Under the pieces are notes generated by a model, which was not told the DNA's origin, did not search any database, and saw only the letters and a list, made by a program, of their open reading frames with translations. From Bradyrhizobium tropiciagri (lineage in GTDB: Bacteria > Pseudomonadota > Alphaproteobacteria > Rhizobiales > Xanthobacteraceae): a DNA stretch of 48,966 nt. Positions 23,307 to 31,253 of the stretch are shown piece after piece. Location of the stretch: the NCBI RefSeq assembly GCF_001189845.1, contig NZ_LFLZ01000067.1:1-48966 (forward strand), read 5' to 3'. The translations under genes were made by a program, and so were the position numbers. How positions within the stretch are numbered: the stretch's first letter is position 1; every line of letters starts with the position of its first letter.

Positions 23307-23384
23307 CACCATAACGCCTTCTTGAAAGCTTGGCTCTGCCCGCTGGATTATGATGCGAGCCGCATCTGTTCCGGGGACGAGACC

Positions 23385-23954
23385 ATGATGGACCGCAGGA
23401 CACTGATCGTGGCGGCCTTCGCCGCGGCCGCAGGCTCCCGTGCGCTGCATGCTGAGCAGCCGCCGATGAGCCGGATCACCGCCTACGCCTTCTCATTCCC
23501 TGCACTCGACGGCGGCGACATCCGCCTTGCCGATTATGCCGGCCATCCCCTGATGATCGTGAACACGGCTTCGCTCTGTGGCTTCACGCCGCAATATGCC
23601 GGTCTGCAACAATTGTGGACCGAGTTCCACGACCGCGGCTTCGTCATCATCGGCGTGCCCTCCAATGATTTCGGCGGCCAGGAGCCCGGCGGCCCGACCG
23701 AGATCGCCGAGACCGCGCAGCATCAATACGGCGTCACCTTCCCGATCGCGGCGAAAACGGTGGTCCGCGGCGCGAACGCGCATCCGTTTTACCGCTGGGC
23801 CGCGGAGGCGCGGCCGAAGGACCTGCCGCGCTGGAATTTCCACAAATACCTGATCGGCCGCGACGGCTACATCGCGGATGTCTTCCCTGAGTCGGTCACG
23901 CCCGACGACACCCGCATCAAGACCGGGATCGCACGGGCATTGGCGGCGGCCTGA
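23385..23954 (+). CDS. Secreted glutathione peroxidase-family protein
   Basis: 189 residues from ATG 23385 (MMDRRTL...; another ATG follows at 23388). A signal peptide with a double arginine near its start ends around ALHAEQ. The peroxidase core has NTASLCGFTPQYAGLQQL with the active cysteine in place of selenocysteine, IIGVPSNDFGGQEPG with the conserved glutamine, and RWNFHKYLIGRDGYIADVFP with the tryptophan-asparagine pair. It would reduce peroxides in the periplasm, probably using thioredoxin-like donors. Confidence 0.92.
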   Translation: MMDRRTLIVAAFAAAAGSRALHAEQPPMSRITAYAFSFPALDGGDIRLADYAGHPLMIVNTASLCGFTPQYAGLQQLWTEFHDRGFVIIGVPSNDFGGQEPGGPTEIAETAQHQYGVTFPIAAKTVVRGANAHPFYRWAAEARPKDLPRWNFHKYLIGRDGYIADVFPESVTPDDTRIKTGIARALAAA

Positions 23955-24126
23955 GAAGCCACAATAATCCCCGGAATTAACTGATCCCACGAGGATTTTG
24001 GACACGCGGGCGCCACGTTCATTGCCTTGGCGTCGCGACTGCGACTAGGGTACGATCGGATGGGGGCGAAAGCGGTCCGGTCGCGGCGATGCCGCTACCT
24101 GGAGCGCGATCAGCAGGGAACACACC

Positions 24127-25125
24127 ATGCGCATTGCGGCAGGTCTGATTTTCGCAGGGACCGTATCGTTGCTCGCGTCGAGCGCAGCTTGGTCGCAAAC
24201 GTCGCCCGCCAAGGGCGCCACCGCTGCGCCGGCGGCAGCTCCCGCGGCCGCAGCTCCGGCGCCTCCCGCCGCGGCACCGGCGCCCGCCGCAGCCGCTGCT
24301 CCCGTCCCGCCGAAGCAACCGCCGCAGCCGGCGCGCGCCGCCTGCACCAATCCGAACGCGCTCGGCGTTGCCCGCACCGTCGAGATCGACACCACAGGCG
24401 GTCCGGGCTTCGGCTTCGAGCATTTCAAGCAGCTCGACTTCCTACGCGACCACGAGGTGGTGCTGACCTTCGACGACGGTCCATGGCCGGGCAACACGCC
24501 GGCGGTGCTGAAGGCGCTCGCGGACGAATGCACCACGGGCATCTTCTTCCCGATCGGCAAGCACGCCACCTATCACCCTGAGATCCTGCGTCAGGTCTAT
24601 GCGGCCGGCCACACCGTCGGCTCGCACACCTGGTCGCACGAGAACCTGAACAACAAGAAGCTGACCGAGGACCAGAAGAAGGACGAGATCGAGCGCGGCC
24701 TGGCCGCGGTCAAGTGGGCGCTCGAGACCTCCCCCTCGCCGTTCTTCCGCTTCCCGGCGCTGCAGCATCCGCCCGAGATGGTCACCTATCTCGGCAACCG
24801 CAACATCGCGATCTTCTCCTGCGACCTCGACTCCTTCGACTTCAAGTCGAAGAACTCGCAGCAGGTGATCGACACCGTGATGAAGAAGCTCGCCAAGCTC
24901 GGCAAGGGCATCATCCTGATGCACGACTTCCAGAAGCACACCGCGGAAGCCCTGCCGACGCTGCTGACGCAGCTCAAGGCCGGCGGCTACAAGGTCGTGG
25001 CGATGCGCGCCAAATTCCCGGCGACCGTGCTGCCGCAATACGAGCAGGAGCTCGCCAAGGACGTCAAGCTGCCGACCGTGAGCTCGCGGCCGGTCAACAG
25101 CGTCGTCACCACGGTCGATCAGTAA
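24127..25125 (+). CDS. Secreted polysaccharide deacetylase (NodB-type)
   Basis: 332 residues. A signal peptide ends near AWSQ, followed by about 45 residues of alanine/proline repeats. The NodB domain starts near residue 107: VVLTFDDGPWPGNTP with the metal aspartates, TVGSHTWSHENL with the metal histidines, PFFRFPALQHPPEM, and IILMHDFQKHTAEALPTLL. It removes acetyl groups from N-acetylated sugars such as chitin, peptidoglycan or cellulose-like chains. It is not adjacent to nod genes, so an envelope role is more likely than Nod-factor synthesis. Confidence 0.93.
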   Translation: MRIAAGLIFAGTVSLLASSAAWSQTSPAKGATAAPAAAPAAAAPAPPAAAPAPAAAAAPVPPKQPPQPARAACTNPNALGVARTVEIDTTGGPGFGFEHFKQLDFLRDHEVVLTFDDGPWPGNTPAVLKALADECTTGIFFPIGKHATYHPEILRQVYAAGHTVGSHTWSHENLNNKKLTEDQKKDEIERGLAAVKWALETSPSPFFRFPALQHPPEMVTYLGNRNIAIFSCDLDSFDFKSKNSQQVIDTVMKKLAKLGKGIILMHDFQKHTAEALPTLLTQLKAGGYKVVAMRAKFPATVLPQYEQELAKDVKLPTVSSRPVNSVVTTVDQ

Positions 25126-25144
25126 GCGCGCCGGCCAAGTCCCG

Positions 25145-25702
25145 GTGTCTGGATTGCGTATCGAGGGTTTCGTCATCGTCTCCGCCGATGGCCGGTTGGC
25201 GAACGCGCGGAACGTCATGCCTGACGATCTCAAGATCGAGGGCGACAAGCGGTTCTTCACCGCTGCCCTCGACCGCGCCGATCTCGTCGTGCACGGCCGC
25301 CACTCCCAGGAAGAGCAGCCGAACGCACCGAAGCGGCGCCGCCTGATCCTCACGAGCCAGGTCGCGGCCATCGCGCCTGATCCAGCCAATCCGAAAGCGC
25401 TGCTGTGGAATCCGGCCGGCTGCCCGTTCGAGACAGCGCGCCGCGAGGCCGGCGTGACCTCGGGCATGGTCGCGATCATCGGCGGTCCCGGTGTGTTCGG
25501 GATGTTCATGGAGCGCTACGACACGTTCTGGCTCTCGGTCGCGCCGAAGGTGCGCATCCCCGACGGCGAGCCGTGCTTTCCCGGCGTCCCTGCCCGCACC
25601 CCGCAGCAGGTGCTGTCAGCGCACGGCCTTCACGCCGGCCAGCCGCAACTGATCGACGCGGAGCACGACGTTAGCGTCACGCCGTGGCGGCGGACGGGTT
25701 GA
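25145..25702 (+). CDS. DHFR/RibD-like reductase
   Basis: 185 residues from GTG 25145. The pattern is of the RibD C-terminal/dihydrofolate reductase superfamily: FVIVSADGRLANARNVMP at the start, LVVHGRHSQEE, LTSQVAAIAPD, and VAIIGGPGVFGMFMERYDT with the nucleotide-binding glycines. It probably uses NADPH to reduce a folate or pyrimidine-like substrate, but the family is broad and it lacks the rest of a riboflavin gene set. It follows the deacetylase by 19 bases. Confidence 0.8.
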   Translation: MSGLRIEGFVIVSADGRLANARNVMPDDLKIEGDKRFFTAALDRADLVVHGRHSQEEQPNAPKRRRLILTSQVAAIAPDPANPKALLWNPAGCPFETARREAGVTSGMVAIIGGPGVFGMFMERYDTFWLSVAPKVRIPDGEPCFPGVPARTPQQVLSAHGLHAGQPQLIDAEHDVSVTPWRRTG

Positions 25703-25718
25703 CGATTGATCGAAGTCA

Positions 25719-25801
25719 GTAGGATGGGTAGAGCGAAGCGAAACCCATCGACTATACCCGCGGCGCCGATGATGGGTTTCGCTACGCTCTACCCATCCTA
25801 C
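25719..25801. repeat. Intergenic palindromic repeat, family B copy 1
   Basis: GTAGGATGGGTAGAGCGAAG at 25719 is mirrored by a GCTCTACCCATCCTAC end at 25801, with AAACCCATC/GATGGGTTT inner arms. A second copy is at 34727-34810. This is a common Bradyrhizobium intergenic element. Confidence 0.88.
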
Positions 25802-25812
25802 GCCGCTGTGCT

Positions 25813-26265
25813 CTACACATCCCCATACGCTGGGTCGTCGCGGCGCGGGCCGCGGCCGTAGCCGGCGATGATGAACAGCGCGCCGATCAGCGACAGGTTC
25901 TTCAGCGCGTCGATCAGGGTCCTGAGATTGTCGGGCGCCGGCTGGTTCCAGAAATCATGGAAGTAGAAGGTGACGACGCACACATAGATGATCAAAAGGA
26001 GCGCGAAGAACCGCGCCAGCACATTCACCGCGATCATCAGCCCGGCGAGTATCTCGAAGCCACCGACCACAATCGCCAGCAGCTGCATGAACGGCATGCC
26101 GACGACGGTTTCGATCTGCTGGGTATACGGTGCGGCGATGGCCGGGATCGTCAGCTTCGCTGCGATCACATCCGCGGTGGCCTGGATGCCGAACAACTTG
26201 CTCGCTCCCGAATAGAGGAACAGCACGGCAAACAGAATCCGTCCGAAGGTGATGAACGCTGGCAT
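25813..26265 (-). CDS. DoxX-family membrane protein
   Basis: 150 residues with four hydrophobic helices: FGRILFAVLFLYSGASKLFG at the start, MQLLAIVVGGFEILAGLMIA, ARFFALLLIIYVCVVTFYF, and LSLIGALFIIAGYGRG. The RILFAVLFLYSGASKL motif is typical of DoxX. Roles proposed for the family include quinone-linked redox stress responses, but the function of this member is unknown. Confidence 0.88.
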   Translation of the reverse strand: MPAFITFGRILFAVLFLYSGASKLFGIQATADVIAAKLTIPAIAAPYTQQIETVVGMPFMQLLAIVVGGFEILAGLMIAVNVLARFFALLLIIYVCVVTFYFHDFWNQPAPDNLRTLIDALKNLSLIGALFIIAGYGRGPRRDDPAYGDV

Positions 26266-26296
26266 GGGTCGGCCTCACTGGATGGTAGAAATCGGA

Positions 26297-26336
26297 CGAA
26301 GCAGGCGCAGCGATTATGGTCGCTCCGCCTGCTTCG
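26297..26336. other. Strong hairpin between DoxX and malic enzyme genes
   Basis: CGAAGCAGGCG-c-AGCGA pairs with TCGCT-c-CGCCTGCTTCG: 11 plus 5 bp around a symmetric C/C mismatch and a 6-base loop. It lies 86 bases past the malic enzyme stop and 31 bases before the DoxX start, both leftward. There is no T-run, so it may be a terminator of weak type, a processing site or a repeat. Confidence 0.55.
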
Positions 26337-26421
26337 ATCAAATCGAATCCATCTGGGCTCGCGTACGATGCGGAAAACCGCGCTGCGGTTCTCCGAACAT
26401 AACGTGCTCAAACAACGCCCG

Positions 26422-28731
26422 TCAGCCGAACAGCGTCGGCTGCGCGCGGCCGGCGCGCTCCTGGGCCTCGACTGCGGCGACGGCGGTCATGTTGAGGATA
26501 CCGCGCGCCGTCACGCCGGGGGTGAGGATGTGCGCCGGGCGCGCCGGACCGATCAGGATCGGCCCGACCGGCAACGCGTTGGCCAGCGATTTGATCATCT
26601 GATAGGCGATGTTGGCGGCATCGAGGGTCGGCATGATCAGGATGTTGGCCTCGCCTTCCAGCCGCGATTGCGGCAGCACCATGCGCCGCGCCGCGGCCGA
26701 CAGCGCGGTGTCGCCCTGCATTTCGCCGTCGGCCTCGATCTCCGGATGCTTGTCCTTCAGGAGCTGGGTGGCCCGCCGCATCTTGCGCGAGGAGTCCGTA
26801 TCATAGCTGCCGAAGTCGGAATGTGACACGAACGCGACCTTCGGCTTGAAGGCGAAGCGCTGGACGTGGATCGCCGCGAGCGAGGCCACTTCCGCCAATT
26901 CCTCCGCGCTCGGATTCGGCCGCACCTGGGTGTCGGCGATGAAATGGGCGCCGGTCGAGGTGATCATCAGCGCCAGCGCGGCGTAGTCGCTGACCCCCGG
27001 CAGGAAGCCGATGATCTCGCGGACATGGCGCAGATGGCTCATGTAGCGGCCCTCGACCCCGCACAGCATCGCGTCGGCCTCGCCGCGCGACACCGCCAGC
27101 GCCGCGATCACGGTGTTGTTGGTGCGGACCACGGTCCGCGCCGCCTCCGGCGTCACCCCGCGGCGGCCGGCGACGTCGATATAGGACTGCACATAGGAGC
27201 GGTAGCGCGGATCGTCCTCGGGATTGACCAGGTCGAAATCGCGGCCGGCCTTGATCGACAGGCCGAAGCGCTTGATGCGGGTCTCGACCACCGACGGACG
27301 GCCGACCAGGATCGGCCGCGCCAGCTTCTCCTCCAGCACCACCTGGGTGGCACGCAGCACCCGCTCATCCTCGCCTTCGGCGTAGATCACGCGCACCGGC
27401 TGGGTCTTCGCCTTGGCGAACACCGGCTTCATGGTGAGGCCGGAGCGGAACGCGAAACGTTCAAGGCTCGCCGCGTATTCGTCGAAATTGGTGATCGGCC
27501 GGGTCGCGACGCCGGACTCGATCGCGGCCCTGGCCACGGCCGGCGCGATGCGCAGGATCAGGCGCGGATCGAACGGGCTCGGGATCAGCGAGCCCGGGCC
27601 GAAGCCCTGAGTCTCGCCGGTCTCGAACCCATGGGCCACCGCATCCGACGGCGGATCGCGCGCGAGCTGCGCGATCGCGTCCACTGCGGCGTGCTTCATC
27701 GCCTCGTTGATCGCGGTGGCGCCGACATCGAGCGCGCCGCGGAAGATGAACGGGAAGCACAGCACGTTGTTGACCTGGTTCGGGAAGTCCGACCGTCCGG
27801 TGCAGATCATCGCATCGGGACGCGCCAGCCGCGCCTCGTCCGGCATGATCTCGGGCACCGGGTTGGCAAGCGCCATCACCAGCGGCTTGTCCCCCATCTG
27901 CTTGACCATCTCGGGCTTGAGCACGCCCGGCGCCGACAGTCCGATGAAGATGTCCGCGCCCGGAATGACGTCGGCCAGCACGCGTGCGTCGGTCTTCTGG
28001 GTATAGACCGCCTTCCAGCGATCCATCGTGGTGTTGCGGCCGTCATAAACCACACCGTCGATGTCGCAGACCCAGATGTTCTTGCGCTGCGCGCCCATCG
28101 ACACCAGCAGATTGAGGGTCGCGATTGCGGCGGCGCCGGCGCCGGAGCAGACGATCTTCACATCGCTCAGTTGCTTGCCGTTGAGCAGCAGCCCGTTGAC
28201 GATCGCGGCGGCGACGATGATGGCGGTGCCATGCTGGTCGTCGTGGAACACCGGGATCTTCATGCGCTCCTTGAGCTGGCCCTCGATCTCGAAGCACTCC
28301 GGTCCGCGGATGTCTTCCAGATTGATGCCGCCGAAGGTCGGCTCCAGCGCCGCGACGGTCTCGACCACGCGCTCGATCGTGTCGGCCTTGATCTCGATGT
28401 CGAACACGTCGATGCCGGCGAACTTCTTGAACAGCACCGCCTTGCCTTCCATGACGGGCTTGGAGGCCAGCGGGCCGATATTGCCGAGGCCGAGCACCGC
28501 AGTGCCGTTCGAGACCACCGCGACGAGATTGGCGCGGGCCGTCAGCGTCGCCGCCTCGGCCGGGTTCTTGGCGATCTCGGTGCAGGCCGCGGCGACACCC
28601 GGCGAATAGGCCAGCGCCAGGTCGCGCTGGTTTGCGAGCGGCTTGATGGCCTGGATCTCGAGCTTGCCCGGGCGCGGCAGCCGGTGATAGGCGAGCGCGG
28701 CGTTATGGAGTTCTTCAGACGATGACGACAT
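26422..28731 (-). CDS. maeB: Malic enzyme with C-terminal phosphotransacetylase-like domain
   Basis: 769 residues. The N-terminal 430 residues are malic enzyme: ALAYSPGVAAACTEIAKNP, PVMEGKAVLFKKFAGIDVFD, IPVFHDDQHGTAIIVAAAIV, and VCSGAGAAAIATLNLLVSMG for the dinucleotide. The rest resembles phosphotransacetylase (RVIYAEGEDERVLRATQVVL, ADAMLCGVEGRYMSHLRHV, GPILIGPARPAHILTPGVT). It converts malate to pyruvate, CO2 and reduced cofactor. Rhizobia carry NAD (Dme) and NADP (Tme) versions of this layout; Dme is needed for nitrogen fixation in some. The sequence alone does not tell which this is. Its PTA-like half is reported inactive as a transacetylase. Confidence 0.93.
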   Translation of the reverse strand: MSSSSEELHNAALAYHRLPRPGKLEIQAIKPLANQRDLALAYSPGVAAACTEIAKNPAEAATLTARANLVAVVSNGTAVLGLGNIGPLASKPVMEGKAVLFKKFAGIDVFDIEIKADTIERVVETVAALEPTFGGINLEDIRGPECFEIEGQLKERMKIPVFHDDQHGTAIIVAAAIVNGLLLNGKQLSDVKIVCSGAGAAAIATLNLLVSMGAQRKNIWVCDIDGVVYDGRNTTMDRWKAVYTQKTDARVLADVIPGADIFIGLSAPGVLKPEMVKQMGDKPLVMALANPVPEIMPDEARLARPDAMICTGRSDFPNQVNNVLCFPFIFRGALDVGATAINEAMKHAAVDAIAQLARDPPSDAVAHGFETGETQGFGPGSLIPSPFDPRLILRIAPAVARAAIESGVATRPITNFDEYAASLERFAFRSGLTMKPVFAKAKTQPVRVIYAEGEDERVLRATQVVLEEKLARPILVGRPSVVETRIKRFGLSIKAGRDFDLVNPEDDPRYRSYVQSYIDVAGRRGVTPEAARTVVRTNNTVIAALAVSRGEADAMLCGVEGRYMSHLRHVREIIGFLPGVSDYAALALMITSTGAHFIADTQVRPNPSAEELAEVASLAAIHVQRFAFKPKVAFVSHSDFGSYDTDSSRKMRRATQLLKDKHPEIEADGEMQGDTALSAAARRMVLPQSRLEGEANILIMPTLDAANIAYQMIKSLANALPVGPILIGPARPAHILTPGVTARGILNMTAVAAVEAQERAGRAQPTLFG

Positions 28732-28954
28732 ACGTGCTCCCCGCGTTTCCAGCCCAAATTTCTTGTTTCTGTGCTAATCCAGGCAAAAGTCAGTTGTCCG
28801 GCAAATCGAGCTGGATGTGAAGCATGTCCGGCCGCTTGGATGCAACATCCGATAATACCCCCGTCAACAGGCCTGGACGGCCCAGTTCACCGATGCTGCA
28901 CCGTTCGGCCGCAGCTTGGCAATTTTTTTCCCTTGATGATCCGGAGTTGACCGA

Positions 28955-30949
28955 ATGAAGAAAATTCTGCTCGGCCTGATCGCGGTCGTCGTGATTGCGA
29001 TCGGCGGCTTCTTCGGCTTCGACCTCTATACCCAGCGGCGGATCACGAGCGCCGTGGAGGCCGTATTCGACCAGGTCCGCGCCGAAGGCGGCACGGCGAG
29101 CCATGGCCGGATTTCATTCGACCTGATGCAGCGCACCCTGACCATGGGGGATATCGCCGTCGAAACCGGCACGCAGCCGCCGTTCAGGCTGAAGGCGGCG
29201 ACCGTGATGGCCTACGGCGTCGACCGATCCGACACCTCGCGCTTTTCCGCCGCGAGCCTTGAGGCCCGCGACGTCGAGGTCGATGCCACGATGGGCGACA
29301 AACAGGCCGTCACGCTCAACTACAAGGTGCCGCAGGTCACGGTGAAGGATTTCACCGGCCCGACCGGTGTTCGTCAACTTCGGAAGTCGGCATCGCTGTT
29401 CGATCTCTACGGGTTCGGCCTCACCTATCTGGCCGGCGTCAGCGCCTCGTCGATCACGGCCCCCAGCCTGACCGGAACGGTCAAGACCGTCGCGTCCGGT
29501 GCCGACAGCATGAGCGGCGAATACACTTATTCGAACGTTGTGCTCGACAACATCAAGGACGGGAAGATCGCTTCCAGCAAGACCGACGGCGCCGTCTTCA
29601 CATTCAACTCCCAACCCAGGGGCAAGCCACTCAAGACAACCGGCGAGCTCTCGAATATTGTCGCGACCGATATCGACGTCGACGCGATGGCGGCGATATT
29701 CGATCCCGCCAAGGCCAATGACGACCACGAGTACCGAGTTCAGGGACATGTTTCGGCCGGTCCCTACGTCATCAACGCCACGCCCGGCCTGAATATGCGG
29801 ATCGACGGCGTGACGATCGATGACGTCAGGATCAACCCGTCACGGATGCGGCTGCCGTCGTTGATGGCAATGATCCCGCCGCCGGGGAGTCCGCCGCCAT
29901 CTCCGGCTCAGGCGCGCGAACTGCTGGATAACATCGCCGGCCTCTACTCGGGCTTCAGCATAGGAAATGCTGAGATGCACGGGCTCTCGATGGAGGCGCC
30001 ACAGGCACCGCAGACGCAGCTAAAGCTCTCTTCAATGCGATTCAACTTCGAACGCGGCAAGATCGGTGAGCTCGCGGTCGAGGGAATTGACGCCCATGCG
30101 CCGAACGGCCCCTTCAAGGTCGGACGCTTCGCGCTGAAGGCGCTCGATGTCGCGAGCTTCCTGCGGCTGTCGTCGCAGTTCGCAGGCCAGAAGCCGTCGG
30201 CCGAACAGACGCTGGCGCTGTTTCCCCTGATCGAGGGCGTCGAGATCAAGGGTGTCACGGCGCCCTACAAGGCCACCGGCAAGCCGGTCAACATCGACGT
30301 CCTCAGCCTCGATTGGGGTCAGTTCGTCGGAACGATCCCGAGCAAACTGCGGCTGGTCGCCAAGATGGCTGCACCGTTGGATGCAGCGGATCCGCAGCAG
30401 CAGGCACTGGTCGCAGCCGGCATCGACCGGATGGCCGTCGATGCCGATCTCGGCGCTGCCTGGACCGAGACGTCACGGTCGTTCGCCCTCGAGCCGGCCA
30501 AGCTCGACATGGCGGGCCTGCTCAATGCATCGGCGAAGCTCACGCTCGGCAACGTGCCGCGCGAGGCATTTTCGGTCAGCGCCGCGGAAGCGATGGGCGC
30601 AGCCGCGCAGATCGAGGCCGGCACGATCGAGCTTGTGGTCCACGACCTCGGCGTCATCGACCTTGCGGTCGCCCAGTTCGCCCGCACCCAGAACGTCGGC
30701 CGCGACGAGGCGCGCAGAGCCATCCTCGACAGCATCAGGGCACAGGGCGACGCGGCCGGCGGAGGCAATCCGAATGCGACAGCCCTCGTCACCGCGATCA
30801 GCCAGTTCATCGAGACGCCCGGGCAGACGCTGGTCATCAAGCTGACCCCGCGCGCCAAAGCGCCGGCGCTTCAGCTGATGCAACTGCTCAAGACCGACCC
30901 GCAATCGGCTCTGGCGCAATTCAAGATCGAGGCCTCGACGGGGCTGTAA
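28955..30949 (+). CDS. Large envelope protein of unknown function
   Basis: 664 residues. One N-terminal membrane helix (ILLGLIAVVVIAIGGFFGF) with positive charge inside is followed by a long periplasmic part made largely of beta strands: DLMQRTLTMGDIAVETG, KVPQVTVKDFTGPTGVRQL, GDSMSG-like ASGADSMSGEYTYSNVVLDN, then PPPGSPPPSPAQARELLDNI and a late helical region. The strand-rich, repeated layer pattern recalls AsmA/TamB-like lipid-transport proteins or YdgA, but no confident family assignment is possible. GGAG lies 8 bases before ATG. It stands alone, divergent from the malic enzyme gene. Confidence 0.8.
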   Translation: MKKILLGLIAVVVIAIGGFFGFDLYTQRRITSAVEAVFDQVRAEGGTASHGRISFDLMQRTLTMGDIAVETGTQPPFRLKAATVMAYGVDRSDTSRFSAASLEARDVEVDATMGDKQAVTLNYKVPQVTVKDFTGPTGVRQLRKSASLFDLYGFGLTYLAGVSASSITAPSLTGTVKTVASGADSMSGEYTYSNVVLDNIKDGKIASSKTDGAVFTFNSQPRGKPLKTTGELSNIVATDIDVDAMAAIFDPAKANDDHEYRVQGHVSAGPYVINATPGLNMRIDGVTIDDVRINPSRMRLPSLMAMIPPPGSPPPSPAQARELLDNIAGLYSGFSIGNAEMHGLSMEAPQAPQTQLKLSSMRFNFERGKIGELAVEGIDAHAPNGPFKVGRFALKALDVASFLRLSSQFAGQKPSAEQTLALFPLIEGVEIKGVTAPYKATGKPVNIDVLSLDWGQFVGTIPSKLRLVAKMAAPLDAADPQQQALVAAGIDRMAVDADLGAAWTETSRSFALEPAKLDMAGLLNASAKLTLGNVPREAFSVSAAEAMGAAAQIEAGTIELVVHDLGVIDLAVAQFARTQNVGRDEARRAILDSIRAQGDAAGGGNPNATALVTAISQFIETPGQTLVIKLTPRAKAPALQLMQLLKTDPQSALAQFKIEASTGL

Positions 30950-30966
30950 GCTTCCATTCAATCCCG

Positions 30967-31052
30967 TAGCCCGGATGGAGCGAAGCGCAATCCGGAAACA
31001 GTGTCGCCGTTGGAGAGACCGCCCCGGATTTCGCTTCGCTCCATCCGGGCTA
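30967..31052. repeat. Intergenic palindromic repeat, family A copy 2
   Basis: TAGCCCGGATGGAGCGAAGC at 30967 mirrored by GCTTCGCTCCATCCGGGCTA ending at 31052, with CAATCCGG/CCGGATTTC inner parts. Same outer arms as the copy at 23185-23306. Confidence 0.88.
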
Positions 31053-31209
31053 AGCGACAGAAGTCGCCCGCTTGCGGCCGCGCTGCCAAATATCGAAAAA
31101 CAACCCCATGCAAAGGAGCTGGCGGCTGCCGGCGTTCGGCCAGGCAGCTTGACAGGTCGGGCAAATCAGGGATATATTTCTAATATTCCGAAATTGCGCA
31201 AGTACCGCG

Positions 31210-31242
31210 CCTCGCCCCCAAGTAACCGCTTGCGGGGCGAGG
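31210..31242. repeat. Hairpin downstream of aspS
   Basis: CCTCGCCCC (31210-31218) pairs with GGGGCGAGG (31234-31242). It lies 12 bases past the aspS stop but has no T-run, and the same arm occurs in the repeat at 100-127. It is probably a repeat fragment that may also act as a transcript end. Confidence 0.5.
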
Positions 31243-31253
31243 TGACGACCCGC

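Larger units (their letters stand above)
30950..31253. other. Intergenic region with repeats
   Basis: These 304 bases hold repeat family A copy 2 (30967-31052), an AT-rich stretch (GATATATTTCTAATATTCC near 31170-31190), and a hairpin at 31210-31242. No gene is convincing. Confidence 0.6.

Noticed and set aside
26866..28725. 619-codon open frame antisense to the malic enzyme gene
   Set aside because: Arg/His/Asp-rich shadow reading of high-GC coding DNA; no motifs, and the malic enzyme on the other strand is certain.
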